DNA from: Parelaphostrongylus tenuis
Taxonomy: Eukaryota > Nematoda > Chromadorea > Rhabditida > Metastrongylidae
DNA length: 64,000 bases
Reading direction: 5' to 3'
Assembly (NCBI GenBank): GCA_019055375.1
Contig: JAHQIW010004416.1
Coordinates: 1-64,000 of the forward strand
Below the pieces are notes generated by a model, which was not told the origin of the DNA, made no database searches, and saw nothing but the letters and a program-made list of their open reading frames with translations. Below, one piece after another: positions 36,101-46,110 of this stretch; within the stretch, counting starts at the first letter, position 1; each line of letters starts with the position of its first letter. The translations under genes and the position numbers were made by a program.

Positions 36101-36639
36101 ATACCTCACAATTCAGCTTCAATTTTCGCCGACAGTACCAATCGCCAAAACGAAGTGCGACCCGCATAGACTCGATGTAAACGTTCGAATCGCTCAGTTC
36201 ACCTTATTTTGCTACATTGCTTTTGACTAATTCGCCATGATAATGTCTGTGGTAAGCAGAGGATTTCTCTTCAGAAGACAACGTTCTATAGGAAGAAGAT
36301 TGAATTTCATACCGATAGAGATCCTGAAATTGTCAGAGATGGTGCATTGTCACCTTACGTTCCTTCATGTTGGTTACATGCGTATTCGAGCAAATTGCCG
36401 TCACTGTCTTGTCGACATTGATGCAGCTCATTCCCATCTTGCTGACTGAAGTAAACTATAAGCCTTTATATTGTATGTCCATCTAACCTCAAAAACAGAT
36501 CATTTCCGTTATCCACCTTTTATTCGGCCCTATAGAAGAAGCGTAATTTCAACTGTCTTTGAACGTACGTTTGAGCAGCAGTCTATAGTCTGAATCTCCA
36601 AATGTCTGAGAGCGTACTTTTTTCTAGAATGGCCTTTTT

Positions 36640-37520
36640 GATGCGCTGTAACGGCAAACAAAATCACGTTTTTGATTCATAAATTTTTCGCTCAGCAAAG
36701 CTTATCTCTAAAACTTACTTTCACTGACCGTTTGCTAGCTTCTATCTCGACAGTTCTCGTGGTATTATTGGCTTTTGAAAAGAATTTTTTACGACGCTGT
36801 TACAGCCGAGAGCAGATTCAATTCCCAAGTGTTTTCGCTATCCGCACGTTCTTGAATCCCTTAAAAAACGCATCTTATAGTCTCTCTTCAAGTTTTACCA
36901 AGCATTTGATAGCTCATATCTCAAAAATCCCATTGGGTGTATCTTATTTTCTAGGTGGCTTCCTTATTGAGCTGTGACAACTAAAATAAAATTATGTTTC
37001 TTAATCAAACATTTCTTGCTGAACAAAGCATTTCCTTTAGAGTTTCAGTAACCACTCGGTAGCCTGAATCGCGGCACTTCCAATGATGTAATTGCTTTCC
37101 GGAAGATACGTTGCGCTTTAGCAGCTAAAAGAATGCTAATTTCATTCAACACCGCAATGACACTTTTGCAACATTGCCACTAAGCCTTCGCGCTTCTTTG
37201 CGGTGTAGAATTTGCGATTACCAATCTTCTTTTGCCTGTTTCAACGTTTCAACAAGTCCTTTTGAAAAGCAAATACATCATTGGACTGCTGAGGTTACAG
37301 CTACTAAATGGTTACTGAAAGTCCAGAGGAGAAGCTTCGTTTAGCGAGAAATGTTTGAATATGAAGAATGATTACACTTCTGCTATTACAGTGTATCACA
37401 GAGGTCATTTGAGATACAAAGTGCATTTTATATATGAAGCATAGCAAATTTTTCGAGATTTGAGCTTTCGAATAATTACTCAAACTTTGAAAATAATCAA
37501 AAAAATTCGTCCTTTGCGAA
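36640..37520 (+). repeat. Run of ~165-bp repeat units in copy C intron 3
   Basis: At least four diverged units follow one another. Landmarks are GCTGAACAAAGCATTTCC, AGCATTTGATAGC and CTTTTGAAAAG with TTACGACGCTGTTACAGCC. The open frame 36672-36977 is inside this repeat. Confidence 0.55.
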
Positions 37521-38653
37521 GAATCGAATAAGGGTCAATTACGAGAAAATACCAAAAAAAAAAACAAATAACAGTTTTGGGCACTAAATTTTTTCATTAT
37601 TTGAACTCTCCAGACCACTATATGAAACACTGAGTGCTTAACCGTTATCAGGAAAAAATACGAAAAAAATTATTCAAATAGCATCGAATTAAAGGCTTAA
37701 ATTTTTTTTACTGTACTTTGTTCTCCCTATATTTTGTGTCTCTTCACGGTAATTCTCTACCAATTTAAATAAAAAAGAATATAACCTTGCCTTTCTTAAA
37801 ATCAGTTATATTTCTGTATGAATCTCACAAAAAATTGAGTATAGAATACTTACGCATTTTTTGCCTGTTAAACCGAAATGCACATTCGAGCACATCAACG
37901 GTGGGTAAGTGACTCTCACAGTAAGTTGATTCAAAATGGCCGAGATGACTGCATCACGATACGAGCCTGACCTTCGAGAACGTCAAAGACCACAAGAGCA
38001 AGTATTTTAAATGAGATCACGGAGCGTTTTTGAGCAAATTATATGAAGCGACACGTCATATGACACTAAGAGGCCGACGTATTGTCTAAACTGGAGATCG
38101 CTTTCTTCCGTCTTACCAGATGTCCCAAAACTGAGAATCTTTTGCGATTAACGGCTACAGCTCACTGTTTGCTTTACGAGGCGTTCCACAAATCCTCTAA
38201 CTCCTGCGTCGTTAGTTGCAATATCTGGGACTTCTGCCGCGATATCAGCAGCGGTGGTGTAAGCCATAGCGGTAGGCAAAGTGAAGCTAGTGACGGTAAA
38301 GTTTTTAGTGCTCCCTGAAACAGAATTCCATGATTTTTTTTGGCGTTCAAACGGAAACTTACTCAAAACTCTTCCATGATAGTACTCAAAGTGCGACAGT
38401 TATGAAGCACTAAAAAGCTCTAAAACATGTTTATTTTAATCTAGCTTCATAAGCTTCAAAGAAAGATATCTGTAGACAATTATGATTTTCTATCTATCAC
38501 CTTGATCTGCCGGCATCACTCCACATCCGAACAGTGTTGAAATTCGAAAGTTCAACTTTCTATAAACCTCGGCATAATTAGTTGTTATATGTAAATCGAA
38601 AAAACCTATCTTGATTAGCTGACGAGAGGTTGGTAAATTAACCGTGGAGATTC

Positions 38654-38688
38654 GGCTGACGTTTCGGCGACCCGCCTGCTTCAGAGCC
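38654..38688 (-). ncRNA. Hammerhead ribozyme, PLE type, one core change
   Basis: Helix I GGCU/AGCC, helix II GGCG/CGCC with loop GGU, GAAA and site GUC are perfect, but the core reads CUGAAGC, with the last A replaced by C, so it may be weak. The inverted partner near 40,690-40,725 (plus) has CUGUGGA and AUC and is more decayed. Confidence 0.6.
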
Positions 38689-39064
38689 TGGGCTTATGTG
38701 GTATTAGTCTATTTGAATGATTCGGATGGTCTTATTTATATGCTGCCTTGGTCAGGTTAGAAGATCAAACGAGGAAAGGGAGCGAGATCTTATGTGATGG
38801 TGACGCACTCGTTCTTCCGGTTCATTTCGGGATTTTGGCCGTTTATCCAAAATGCCTCAAGAGTTTTGCGCGTGGATGTTTCTGATTCCTGCGCTAAGAT
38901 TGTGACAGTCACATCAAAATCCTTGTTGTTGTGTTTTTGTGCCCTATGTAAAGCTAAAGGTTTGATTTTAACTATTTTAGATTTACTATATGTTCTTTTA
39001 TGCGGATGAAAAGTGGTCTACCCGTTTCGCCTTTATATTATTTCCCGCATGTTTTACATGTTAG

Positions 39065-39530
39065 TCAGTAAATTGTGCCCGATCTCATACAATCCCCCTC
39101 TTTTCCTTTAGGGCAGATCATACAGTTTTTGGTGTTACACAATTGATCATAAAGTCTATTGCGGATCAGCTGATGGCGTAGGGTGGGAGCGGGGATTTCG
39201 TTAAATACCACGGAATTCTCAAGACTGCATCTTTTTGAGCACCTTTTAACCGCGCTACTAATTTCGTTTAATATAAAAGTCAGTTTGAAGGGAACATTAT
39301 TCAGGTGCGGAGTATTGTTCTTTCGGGACCTAATTCCACTTTTTGAATATTCCCAAGTAGCAAATGTTTTGCAGCCGTTGGAAATGGCAATTTTTCGTGC
39401 CATATCTAATGATTCGTTCCTTTCCTCTTCTCCTGTGCACACATTTTTAGCCGTTCGAAACATGTTTTTAATTAGCGATTTTTTCATGTGTGAAGGATGA
39501 GAGGAAAGGTGATTGACCAAAATGTTTTCT
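39065..39530 (-). pseudogene. PLE protein remnant, left arm
   Basis: An open frame of 151 codons covering the end of the reverse-transcriptase region and the start of the GIY-YIG nuclease. It includes NHLSSHPSH, MFRTAKNVCTGEEERNESL, NNTPHLNNVPFKLTFI, LRHQLIRNRLYDQL, CMICPKGKEGDC and GTIY, then runs into a stop before the rest of the nuclease. It is one half of the inverted PLE pair; its counterpart is on the plus strand at 39,940-40,370. Confidence 0.82.
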
Positions 39531-39532
39531 TT

Positions 39533-39860
39533 ATACCTTTATTTCCAATGCTTTATCAAGACCACGCTCAAATATCAATAGATCCTTTCATTATTATTTG
39601 TGCCAACTTGTCATGTGGTCTGGTATGGGCTCTTGTACAGCCCGATACACGTGTTTCGTCCTTATAGACTCGTCAGTCGGGCAGAACCCGTCGTCCTTCG
39701 ATATTTTTATAGTCAGTTCTCTCGGAAGCTCTGCTCCCTTACAGAGAGTCATCGAAGACAAACGTTTTACACTCTATGTCAAGCGAAATTTTCACCTAAC
39801 ACGAGCGTTTGCGCACTCGATTGCACTTTGGCTGGTATTTTAATCATATTATACCTTTAT
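39533..39860 (-). mobile_element. Retrozyme-like repeat between the PLE arms
   Basis: About 318 bp, bounded on both sides by TATACCTTTATT. It is colinear with 16,000-16,370 and contains the hammerhead at 39640-39682, then TCATCGAAGAC and GAAATTTTCACCTAACAC. No reading frame. Its position between the inverted PLE arms suggests it was copied in together with them. Confidence 0.65.
39640..39682 (-). ncRNA. Hammerhead ribozyme, type I, complete core
   Basis: Same as the ribozyme at 16113-16155 except for one base in the helix II loop (UAUAAG). Helix I GCCCGA/UCGGGC, core CUGACGA, helix II GUC/GAC, GAA and helix III ACACGUGU are unchanged. Confidence 0.85.
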
Positions 39861-39939
39861 TCATTTATATTCCACCAAATTTTTTATATTTTATCAAAAT
39901 GTTCTTGTTACTTGGTTTTCGATACCATTTACATGTTTC

Positions 39940-40370
39940 AAACGGCTAAATATGTGTGCACAGGAGAAGAGGAAAGGAACGAATCATTAGACTTGACACG
40001 AAAAATTGCCATTTCCAATGGCTGCAAAACATTTGCTACTTGGGAACATTCAAAAAGTGGAATTAGGCCCCGAAAGAACAATACTCCGCACCTGAATAAA
40101 GTTCCCTTCAAACTGCCTTAGCGCGGTAAGAGGGTGCCTAAAAAGATGCAGTGTTCAAAATTGCGTGGTAGTTATCGAAACCCCACCTCCCACCCTACGC
40201 CATCAGCTGATCCGCAATAGACTTTATAATCGATTGTGCACACCAAAAACGGTATGATCTGCCCTAACGGAAAAGAGGGAGTTGTACGAGATCGGGCACA
40301 ATTTATTTACTAATATGTGAAACATGCGGGGAAGATTATACAGGCGGAACGAGTAGACCACTTTTCATCC
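39940..40370 (+). pseudogene. PLE protein remnant, right arm
   Basis: The plus-strand mirror of the left arm: MFQTAKYVCTGEEERNESLD, KTFATWEHSKSG and NNTPHLNKVPFKLP, then frameshifts through the nuclease linker. It is slightly more decayed than the left arm. Confidence 0.8.
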
Positions 40371-41049
40371 TCATAAAAGAACATCTAGATAGTAAGTCTT
40401 AAATAGATAAAACCAAACCTTTAGGTTTACATAGAGCACGAAACACAATAACAAGGATTTTGATGTGACTGTCACAATCCTAACCCAGGAGTCAAAAGCA
40501 TCCACGCGCAAAACTTTTGTGGCATTTTGGATAAACGCCCAAAATCCCGAAATGAACCGGAAGGATGAGTGCGTCACCACCACATGAGATCTCGCACCCT
40601 TTCTTCGTTTGATCTTCTAACCTGACCTAGGCACCATATAAATAAGACCATCCGAATCATTCAAATAGACTAATACTACATACGCCCAAGCTCTGTGGAA
40701 GGCGGGTCGCCGAAACATCAGCCTAATCTCCACGACTAATTTACCAACCTCGCGTCAGCTAATAAGACAAGTTTTTTTTTCGCTTTCCATATAACAACTG
40801 TTGAAATTGTGGCCATCAGCACAATGATGAAAGCTTTGATTGGAACCACCACCATATTTGAGAGGATTTTCATTTTTGATTCCTAATAAGCTGAACAAAT
40901 GATACGGACTCGACCCTAGGCAAATTTGACATTTTATGCTCGTCATTGATGGGGTAACAGCAGATTTGATGCCCACTTTACATATGAGTGGTACAGCTTT
41001 GGAAATTCTTCGAAATTTGCAAGAATTTCAAGAGTTCAAAGTTTAGTCC

Positions 41050-41490
41050 TTATGATCGACTAATTTTGAAACCTCGTAATAAACATTCAAAATAATTCCA
41101 AAACCAATTTTTAAAGCCTAATCGAGGTTGGTACTCTGGGGCCATGTACCGGTGTTTCGGAGGTTTCGGCCTCCTCGTCAGTGACCCCCGCCCCTCATTA
41201 AGCCCTGCATCATAGCAAGGAGGGAGGCGTATGTGGTGATGGCATAGTGTACAATGACACTGGTCCGTCATCACTTTTCAGTCAATGGATTTCGGCTGTT
41301 AGACCAAAATTAATCCATATGATGGACTGATTTTAAAACCTCGCAATAAACATTCAAAATAATTCCAAAAAAGATTGTTTAAAGCCTAAACGAGGTTGGT
41401 ACGCCAAGGCCATACATAAGTGTTTCGGAGGTTTCGTGGCGTACCAACCTCGTTTAGGCTTCAAACATTCTTTTTTGTAATTAGTTCAAA
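41050..41490 (-). mobile_element. Tandem 267-bp hammerhead repeat units
   Basis: The landmark ATGATCGACT..AAACCTCG at 41052 recurs at 41319 as ATGATGGACT..AAACCTCG, a period of 267 bp. The first unit is complete and carries a hammerhead at 41139-41187. The second stops after about 120 bp and then turns into an inverted piece (TGGCGTACCAACCTCGTTTAGG). The sequence is related to the foldback at 19070-19411. One and a part tandem units without coding capacity is what a copy made from a circular RNA would leave. Confidence 0.7.
41139..41187 (-). ncRNA. Hammerhead ribozyme with altered cleavage-site pair
   Basis: Helix I GGGUCA/UGGCCC, core CUGACGA, helix II GGAGG/CCUCC and GAAA are all intact, but the U of the conserved A-U pair next to the cleavage site is C. 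Probably inactive or slow. Confidence 0.65.
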
Positions 41491-41589
41491 GTTTCTTGGT
41501 CTAAAGCAGAATCTTTTCATCACATTTTGCGATAAATTCTGTCAAAGCACGGGGTTGATCAAATAATGGAATGGAATGATGAAATGTAT

Positions 41590-42660
41590 ATGAAATGGCC
41601 GATAGAGGTATCGACTGGTACCTAAAATGGGAACTTCGACAGAATTCCGCTGAAGACATGGATTTAGGTTGGAGTTGTCGTGTCACCGAGAACTTAATAG
41701 TATTGGAAACGGGTACTTTTCTAACAACTCCAAGACAGACTACCTATTTACCTCGGCTTGATTTTCACAGTCTTCAGATGGTCCCCGAAGAACTTTGCGT
41801 AAATGAGAGGGTTGGCAATAGGGTTGCGACTGTCACCTGGCCTAGGTACTGCATTTATGGCGAACGTGGAAGCACCAGTAATGGATTTCTGGCTAATACT
41901 CTACTGTAGGTACGTACATGATTGTTTGGTTATCTGTTCCTTAGTAAAAAAACATTTCTTGAACGGCCTCCAGTGTGTGGCCTGGAAGAGAGAAGATAGT
42001 AAATTCGTGAAACTGGCTCATGAATTAACCACTTCTGATGGATACGAATTTGTATCACCTCGGCCTAGGCTTAGAGGGAACAACATGCTTTCGAACGAAA
42101 ATTTGAATGAAAGCCGAAACCCATTCATCTCAAAATTCTTTCTAGAAGGGATAAGTACAGCTATAAAACGTTGTTCGGAAAGTGTACGTTTAAAGCGACC
42201 GGTAACGATCATTGAAATACCATCGAATACTCTAAGGCCGTCAATTAGTTCCTAATCGCTTATATCACCGTCTCTGTACAACGAAAGATTGTAAAGTTGT
42301 CCTAACGGCAGAGACGGTGATGGCTTGATCGTAGGAACAGTTTATCTGATCTATTGCAAGTCGTGTTGCGATAAATTTTATGGAGAGAAGAAACGGGTAG
42401 ACCAATATATGCTCGCATAGAAAAGCACTTAGCTGACAATTGCCATAGTTGAAAAACAAAAATAGAAAAAAATAGAAAAAAAATAGTTCGTGGTGTTTGA
42501 ATGATTGGATTGCAGACAATGTGACCTTTCCAGGCTCGAAGAAGGTGAACTGTCGAAACGTTCGCTGTTGAAGTATTGAAACGGGTGCACTGGAAGTCGC
42601 CAAGAAAGGAAGTGTGGTTTTGCTGAGTAGAAGCGTCTTTGCTAATCTTCTCAAAAGTTT
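41590..42660 (+). pseudogene. PLE fragment with reverse-transcriptase palm
   Basis: The left part reads GLAIGLRLSPGLGTAFMANV and then FWLILYCRYVHDCLVICS, the palm of a Penelope reverse transcriptase; the catalytic YxDD is YVHD here, so it is dead. After an internal deletion at about 41,950 it continues as VKLAHELTTSDGYEF, IEIPSNTLRPS, SCPNGRDGDG and GTVYLIYCKSC of the GIY-YIG nuclease, with frameshifts. The 3' region around 42,527-42,568 resembles the other PLE 3' ends and holds a badly decayed hammerhead. Confidence 0.82.
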
Positions 42661-43420
42661 TTAGGTGATCCGTTAATGTGCATGTTTACGAAGTGCCCAC
42701 AATTTCTCAAAGTTTTCCACGATGTGAAAACAACATCTTTCACTGTAGATTTCGTAAGAAGCATTTTGTATGAAGGCTCATACCATTTAATGCCACCTCA
42801 AGTGCCTTCTTTCGTGTGCGCAAATGGTTTGGAAAGATCATTTCAAAAGCCCGAAGCATGTCTTCATATTGTTAGCGATCATTTTTACGTGAAAAGTAAT
42901 TTAGGCTCTTAGGGTAATTCGAATATTCGTACCACAAAGTTACTTTGGTTCAAATATTGCACGTGTTACGTGAGATGGAGCTGCGCTCAATACGATTTCT
43001 ACATTTTCGCCAACCAATGACAGTAGCACTTTTCAGTTTCATCCCATGGTAACGTGCGTGAAGCAGAGAATTCTACTCATTTTCGCTATGCTAGTGAGTA
43101 TTTCTTAACTTGTATCATACGCAGTCCTGTTAAATCCATCTGAAGAGTGACAAATTGAAAAACACCTTGAGCGTTCCGCAATCTTAGGTCTTACTATGAG
43201 TTTCTTACGAGCGATGGCTGATGCTGAAAAAGCAATTCCTTGTTCAACCACTTCGATGTTGAAACAACTACGTGTTTTAGCAATTCCTTGTCCTATTAGC
43301 TATTGCTAATCGACGAATGGTTTTGCTGTAGTAAAGTCAGTAGATATCGGCCACTATTTTTACAATGTCATGTACTTGGAAGTAATGGATTGTCTCTTGA
43401 TTTCCCGCTATTCAACACTT
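42590..43420. repeat. Diverged duplicate of 32,280-33,110
   Basis: See the entry at 32,280 for the shared landmarks. The open frame 42676-42912 lies here without a known motif. Confidence 0.5.
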
Positions 43421-43439
43421 CGTAAAATCCCTTTTTTGA

Positions 43440-43870
43440 AAAATTGCTTTGTCGGTAAATGAGTACTTTCATAATCAATGATATGCCAGTATCTTAGAGA
43501 GAGAGATTGATTGCCTTAGTCCCAAAAAGAATGGAGCTGGATTAAAGAAGTCGATGAGGCCACTTCGAGGTGGATCTATTCTTTATATTTTTCCTCTCGA
43601 AAATGCTTTTTTAGGGCGCTGAGAAAAAATGATTATCAAATTCGATGAAACAATATCAGAGCTATATGCCGTAGATAAGAGCGCATGTGGCGCAGTTGTT
43701 AGAGGTGCTCTGTGTTGCACACAAGGTCCACCGTCCAATTTCGCGCTCATGGCTCACCAAGCATCCATTTCATTCCTAGTCGGTGAATTGTCGTAGATGT
43801 GGTACCGTGGTCCAACCCAGTTTTCCGAAATATGGCAAGTTGACTTTATAATGTGAGGTAGAACGTTTTT
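43440..43870. repeat. Duplicated flank, matches 60,740-61,010, split by a SINE
   Basis: Shared blocks are CATAATCAATGATATG, a GGGCGC.GA..AGATGATTATC-like stretch and CAGTTTTCC.AAATATGGC. The SINE fragment at 43677-43796 interrupts the block and is absent from the partner, so it came later. Confidence 0.5.
43677..43796 (+). mobile_element. tRNA-derived SINE, 3'-truncated
   Basis: The tRNA-like head is well kept: GAGCGCATGTGGCGCAG at the start and CGCGCTC closing the acceptor stem. The sequence ends soon after the GGTGAATTG position, so most of the SINE body and the tail are missing. Confidence 0.85.
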
Positions 43871-45039
43871 CTGGAAGAGGGCGACTCTGAAGCGCTTTGG
43901 ACGCTTCTCTCGCGCTGCTGTGACCGACTTCCGGCTTTGTTCCTAGCAGAATTTGCATTGCTTGTCTGCTTATTGTCGAGTACTTTCCAAAACGCTATGC
44001 ATGTCAATGTTAAGAAGTCATGAGCATCACTTCTAAGCATAACACTAGGGCCTTTCGCTAAGCTGATTTGGCTGCTAGCATCGTTACCTAATATCATAGT
44101 GTGCCGCTGGTATCCTAATATTCTAACCCTTGACAATAAGTATTGGAACATTTTTCAGCATACTATAGCCTATTGGCAATAAGGCGATTTGAAAGAAAAA
44201 GAATAATGGTAGCTTTCGGTTGCCCGGAAGCAAATGAATATTCGACCTTATTTGCTGGACAACAAATTTTCATAGTAGTGCTAGTAATCATTCGAAAGCT
44301 TAAATTCTTGCTATAGCCGCATATGGCCGGTTTATCTAAGAGACTCTTTTATAACGCCGCAACGTTCAAAATAAAATCATGTCTCACATGTGCATATTTC
44401 TCGCAGGACAGAGTTCTTTCTTAGGCTATCAAAAATCATTCGGTGGCATAAATTTATCGGCTGCAACGTTGTGCTTATTTTTTGAAAAAACCTTTTCTCT
44501 ACTCTGCAATGCAGCAGGGAAATAAGATTAGATTTGCATGTGCGAGCGAGTGGTCTTTGGCCAATTCAAGGGCCGCGTGGTCAGGCGGCAGGGGTGGTTG
44601 ACGCGACCATCGGTCGATATTCGAGCATATGAACGTGTGGAAAACGTCTGATAACACGTTTTCGAGTCACTGATGGAAGCAGCCATAATGTTCTGGCTTT
44701 CTGGATTCCCTCAAAATGATTACGATGATAGTTAATCCATCCGTATTTATGGAAAAATAGAAGTATTCAATCTTTTTGTCGAAGAGTCATACGTTTTATT
44801 TGGAGATTCCTTTTCAAAGCGAAGACACCAATTTCTAACTGAAAAAAAACGTCCACGCCTTCATAAGACCGTTCGAAAATCGGTCGGTGATCGCTGCGAC
44901 CACTCTTAGCACCTCACTCTGCGGACCGTAAATCAGCCGAAGACCACTTGTTCGCGCATGCGAATTCATTGTTATTTTTGCTGCGCATTACAGAGGAACG
45001 GTCTTTTCAAAAAGTGGGTGCAATGATGGAATCATTGAA
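43871..45039. other. Intergenic DNA with ~165-bp repeat remnants
   Basis: Units of the 165-bp repeat at about 44.24-44.47 kb (AATCATTCGAAAGCTTAAAT, AACGTTCAAAATAAAATCATG). No gene recognised; minus open frames at 43776-44151 show no motif. Confidence 0.45.
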
Positions 45040-45245
45040 AGTTATGCTATCGGTTGACTACTATTGGCCCTGGAAGAGCTCTGTCCGGCCATAAATATGC
45101 GAGTCTGGGACATAATTTTGTTTTGAATTTTGCCGCTTTATAAAATGATCTTCTTGAAAATCGGCCATGTAGAGCTCTAACCAGAGAGTTAAGTTTTCGG
45201 TTCATTGCTAACACTCCTATGAAAAGTTTCTGTCCAACAAATGGG
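45040..45245 (-). repeat. Dispersed ~165-bp repeat
   Basis: Contains GGTTCATTGCTAACACTCC and CCTATGAAAAG, as at 8.1 and 60.3 kb. Confidence 0.45.
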
Positions 45246-45249
45246 GTCA

Positions 45250-45930
45250 AATGTCCATTTGTCCTCGGATAACCGAGAAAAACACCTCCATACTTTTATT
45301 GTCTGATAATGTGTGAGCGTCTTTCTTGCGCAGTAGTCGTACATGGTTACCATCGTTTCGATTTTTGTTGCTCTTTGGATTTGGTGCTAAGTTAAGTCGT
45401 TCCGGACTTTTCATTCTTCTTTTTTTCGTTCTTCTTCGTTCAATCCGGTAAATTCTTCGACTTATAGCGGTTTGGCTGTCCACAAATTTCTCCAGATTTT
45501 TGATTGGTGTACCCAAACAGAGTGGGAGTGAGTTAATGAGCTCTTCGTTATTTGAAAGAAATTCACGCTGATTTATTTTCATATCACTGAACACTCGTTT
45601 CAATTCTTTCAATAGCTAGAGCTCCTCCTGTGTTGATTTGGTAATGATGGTCGACGTACGTGTTTTCCGTAAGATTTTTCGCCAACGCAGTATTGTTCAC
45701 GTAGCTCCTTGAGTGGTATTTGATGCTAACTGCTAGTAAAAATGGTGAACAAGTGCGACCGAAAGCTATGCGCACAAATCTGTAGGTGACTGGGTTTCTT
45801 GTGCTGAATGGTTGTGTAACGTCCTTTATCCTTTGGACACATTGTAATAGGTTTAAATCATTTTTTATGAAAGGTAGTTTTTGAGATATCTTCCCATTTA
45901 GGTCTGCCGCACTATTGCATACCACCAATG
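45250..45930 (-). pseudogene. BEL/Pao retrotransposon polyprotein fragment
   Basis: Read leftward, one frame shows NPVTYRFVRIAFGRTCSPFL followed by LTENTYVD, the order of reverse-transcriptase motifs in BEL/Pao LTR retrotransposons. A one-frame shift later, VFSDMKINQREFLSNNEEL matches the segment that follows in Pao polyproteins. The last part, rich in lysine and arginine, is unlike the family and may be unrelated sequence. No LTRs were found. It is a dead fragment next to a PLE piece. Confidence 0.75.
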
Positions 45931-45934
45931 GCCT

Positions 45935-46110
45935 ATCTCTCCTTTCAACCTACTAGAACTGCAGCTCTTTGTCATGGCTGTTGGTCGTGTCAAATGTAAT
46001 AACTCCTTTCTCTCTCCTCCTCCCGTGCAAACATTGTTATCTGTTCGGTTCGTGCTCTGGACAATTTTTTTTTGTAATTGTGAGATGAGAAGAGAATGCA
46101 CTAGTATTGT
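45935..46110 (-). pseudogene. Small PLE fragment
   Basis: Minus-strand frame with NVCTGGGERKELLHLTR and preceding TNRTDN, matching the MFRTA.NVCTGEEERNESL region of the other PLE copies. Only about 60 codons remain. Confidence 0.65.

Larger units (their letters stand above)
38545..40798. mobile_element. Palindromic PLE insertion with 10-bp target duplication
   Basis: The 2,254-bp insert is bounded by direct repeats TGTTGAAATT (38535-38544 and 40799-40808). The left arm (about 38580-39530, minus) and right arm (about 39932-40798, plus) are inverted copies of the same PLE 3' portion: HPSHMKKSLIKNMFRTAKNVC, the linker CNTKNCMICPKGKEGDCM, GTIY, then 3' UTR with hammerhead. A separate hammerhead element (39533-39860) sits between them. 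Head-to-head 5'-truncated copies are known for Penelope elements. The reverse transcriptase is absent from both arms. Confidence 0.85.
36110..40855 (-). pseudogene. Secreted-protein family copy C, split by a PLE
   Basis: Exon 1 is in two pieces: its 5' part (about 40799-40855) opens MVVVPIKAFIIVLMATIST and its 3' part (38507-38544) encodes LFGCGVMPA. The two are separated by the PLE insertion 38545-40798, and the donor is also damaged (GT to AT). Exon 2 (38166-38314) is intact with good splice sites and encodes NFTVTSFTLPTAMAYTT to FVERLVKQT. Exon 3 (about 37880-38000) has lost its acceptor AG and carries a deletion that shifts the frame. Exons 4 and 5 (about 36290-36450 and 36130-36255) contain stops. 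The gene is dead. Confidence 0.82.

Noticed and set aside
36672..36977. Plus open frame of 101 codons in copy C intron 3
   Set aside because: Consists of 165-bp repeat units; the translated sequence has no family resemblance.
42265..42654. Minus open frame of 129 codons
   Set aside because: It is the reverse shadow of the plus-strand PLE nuclease and 3' region.
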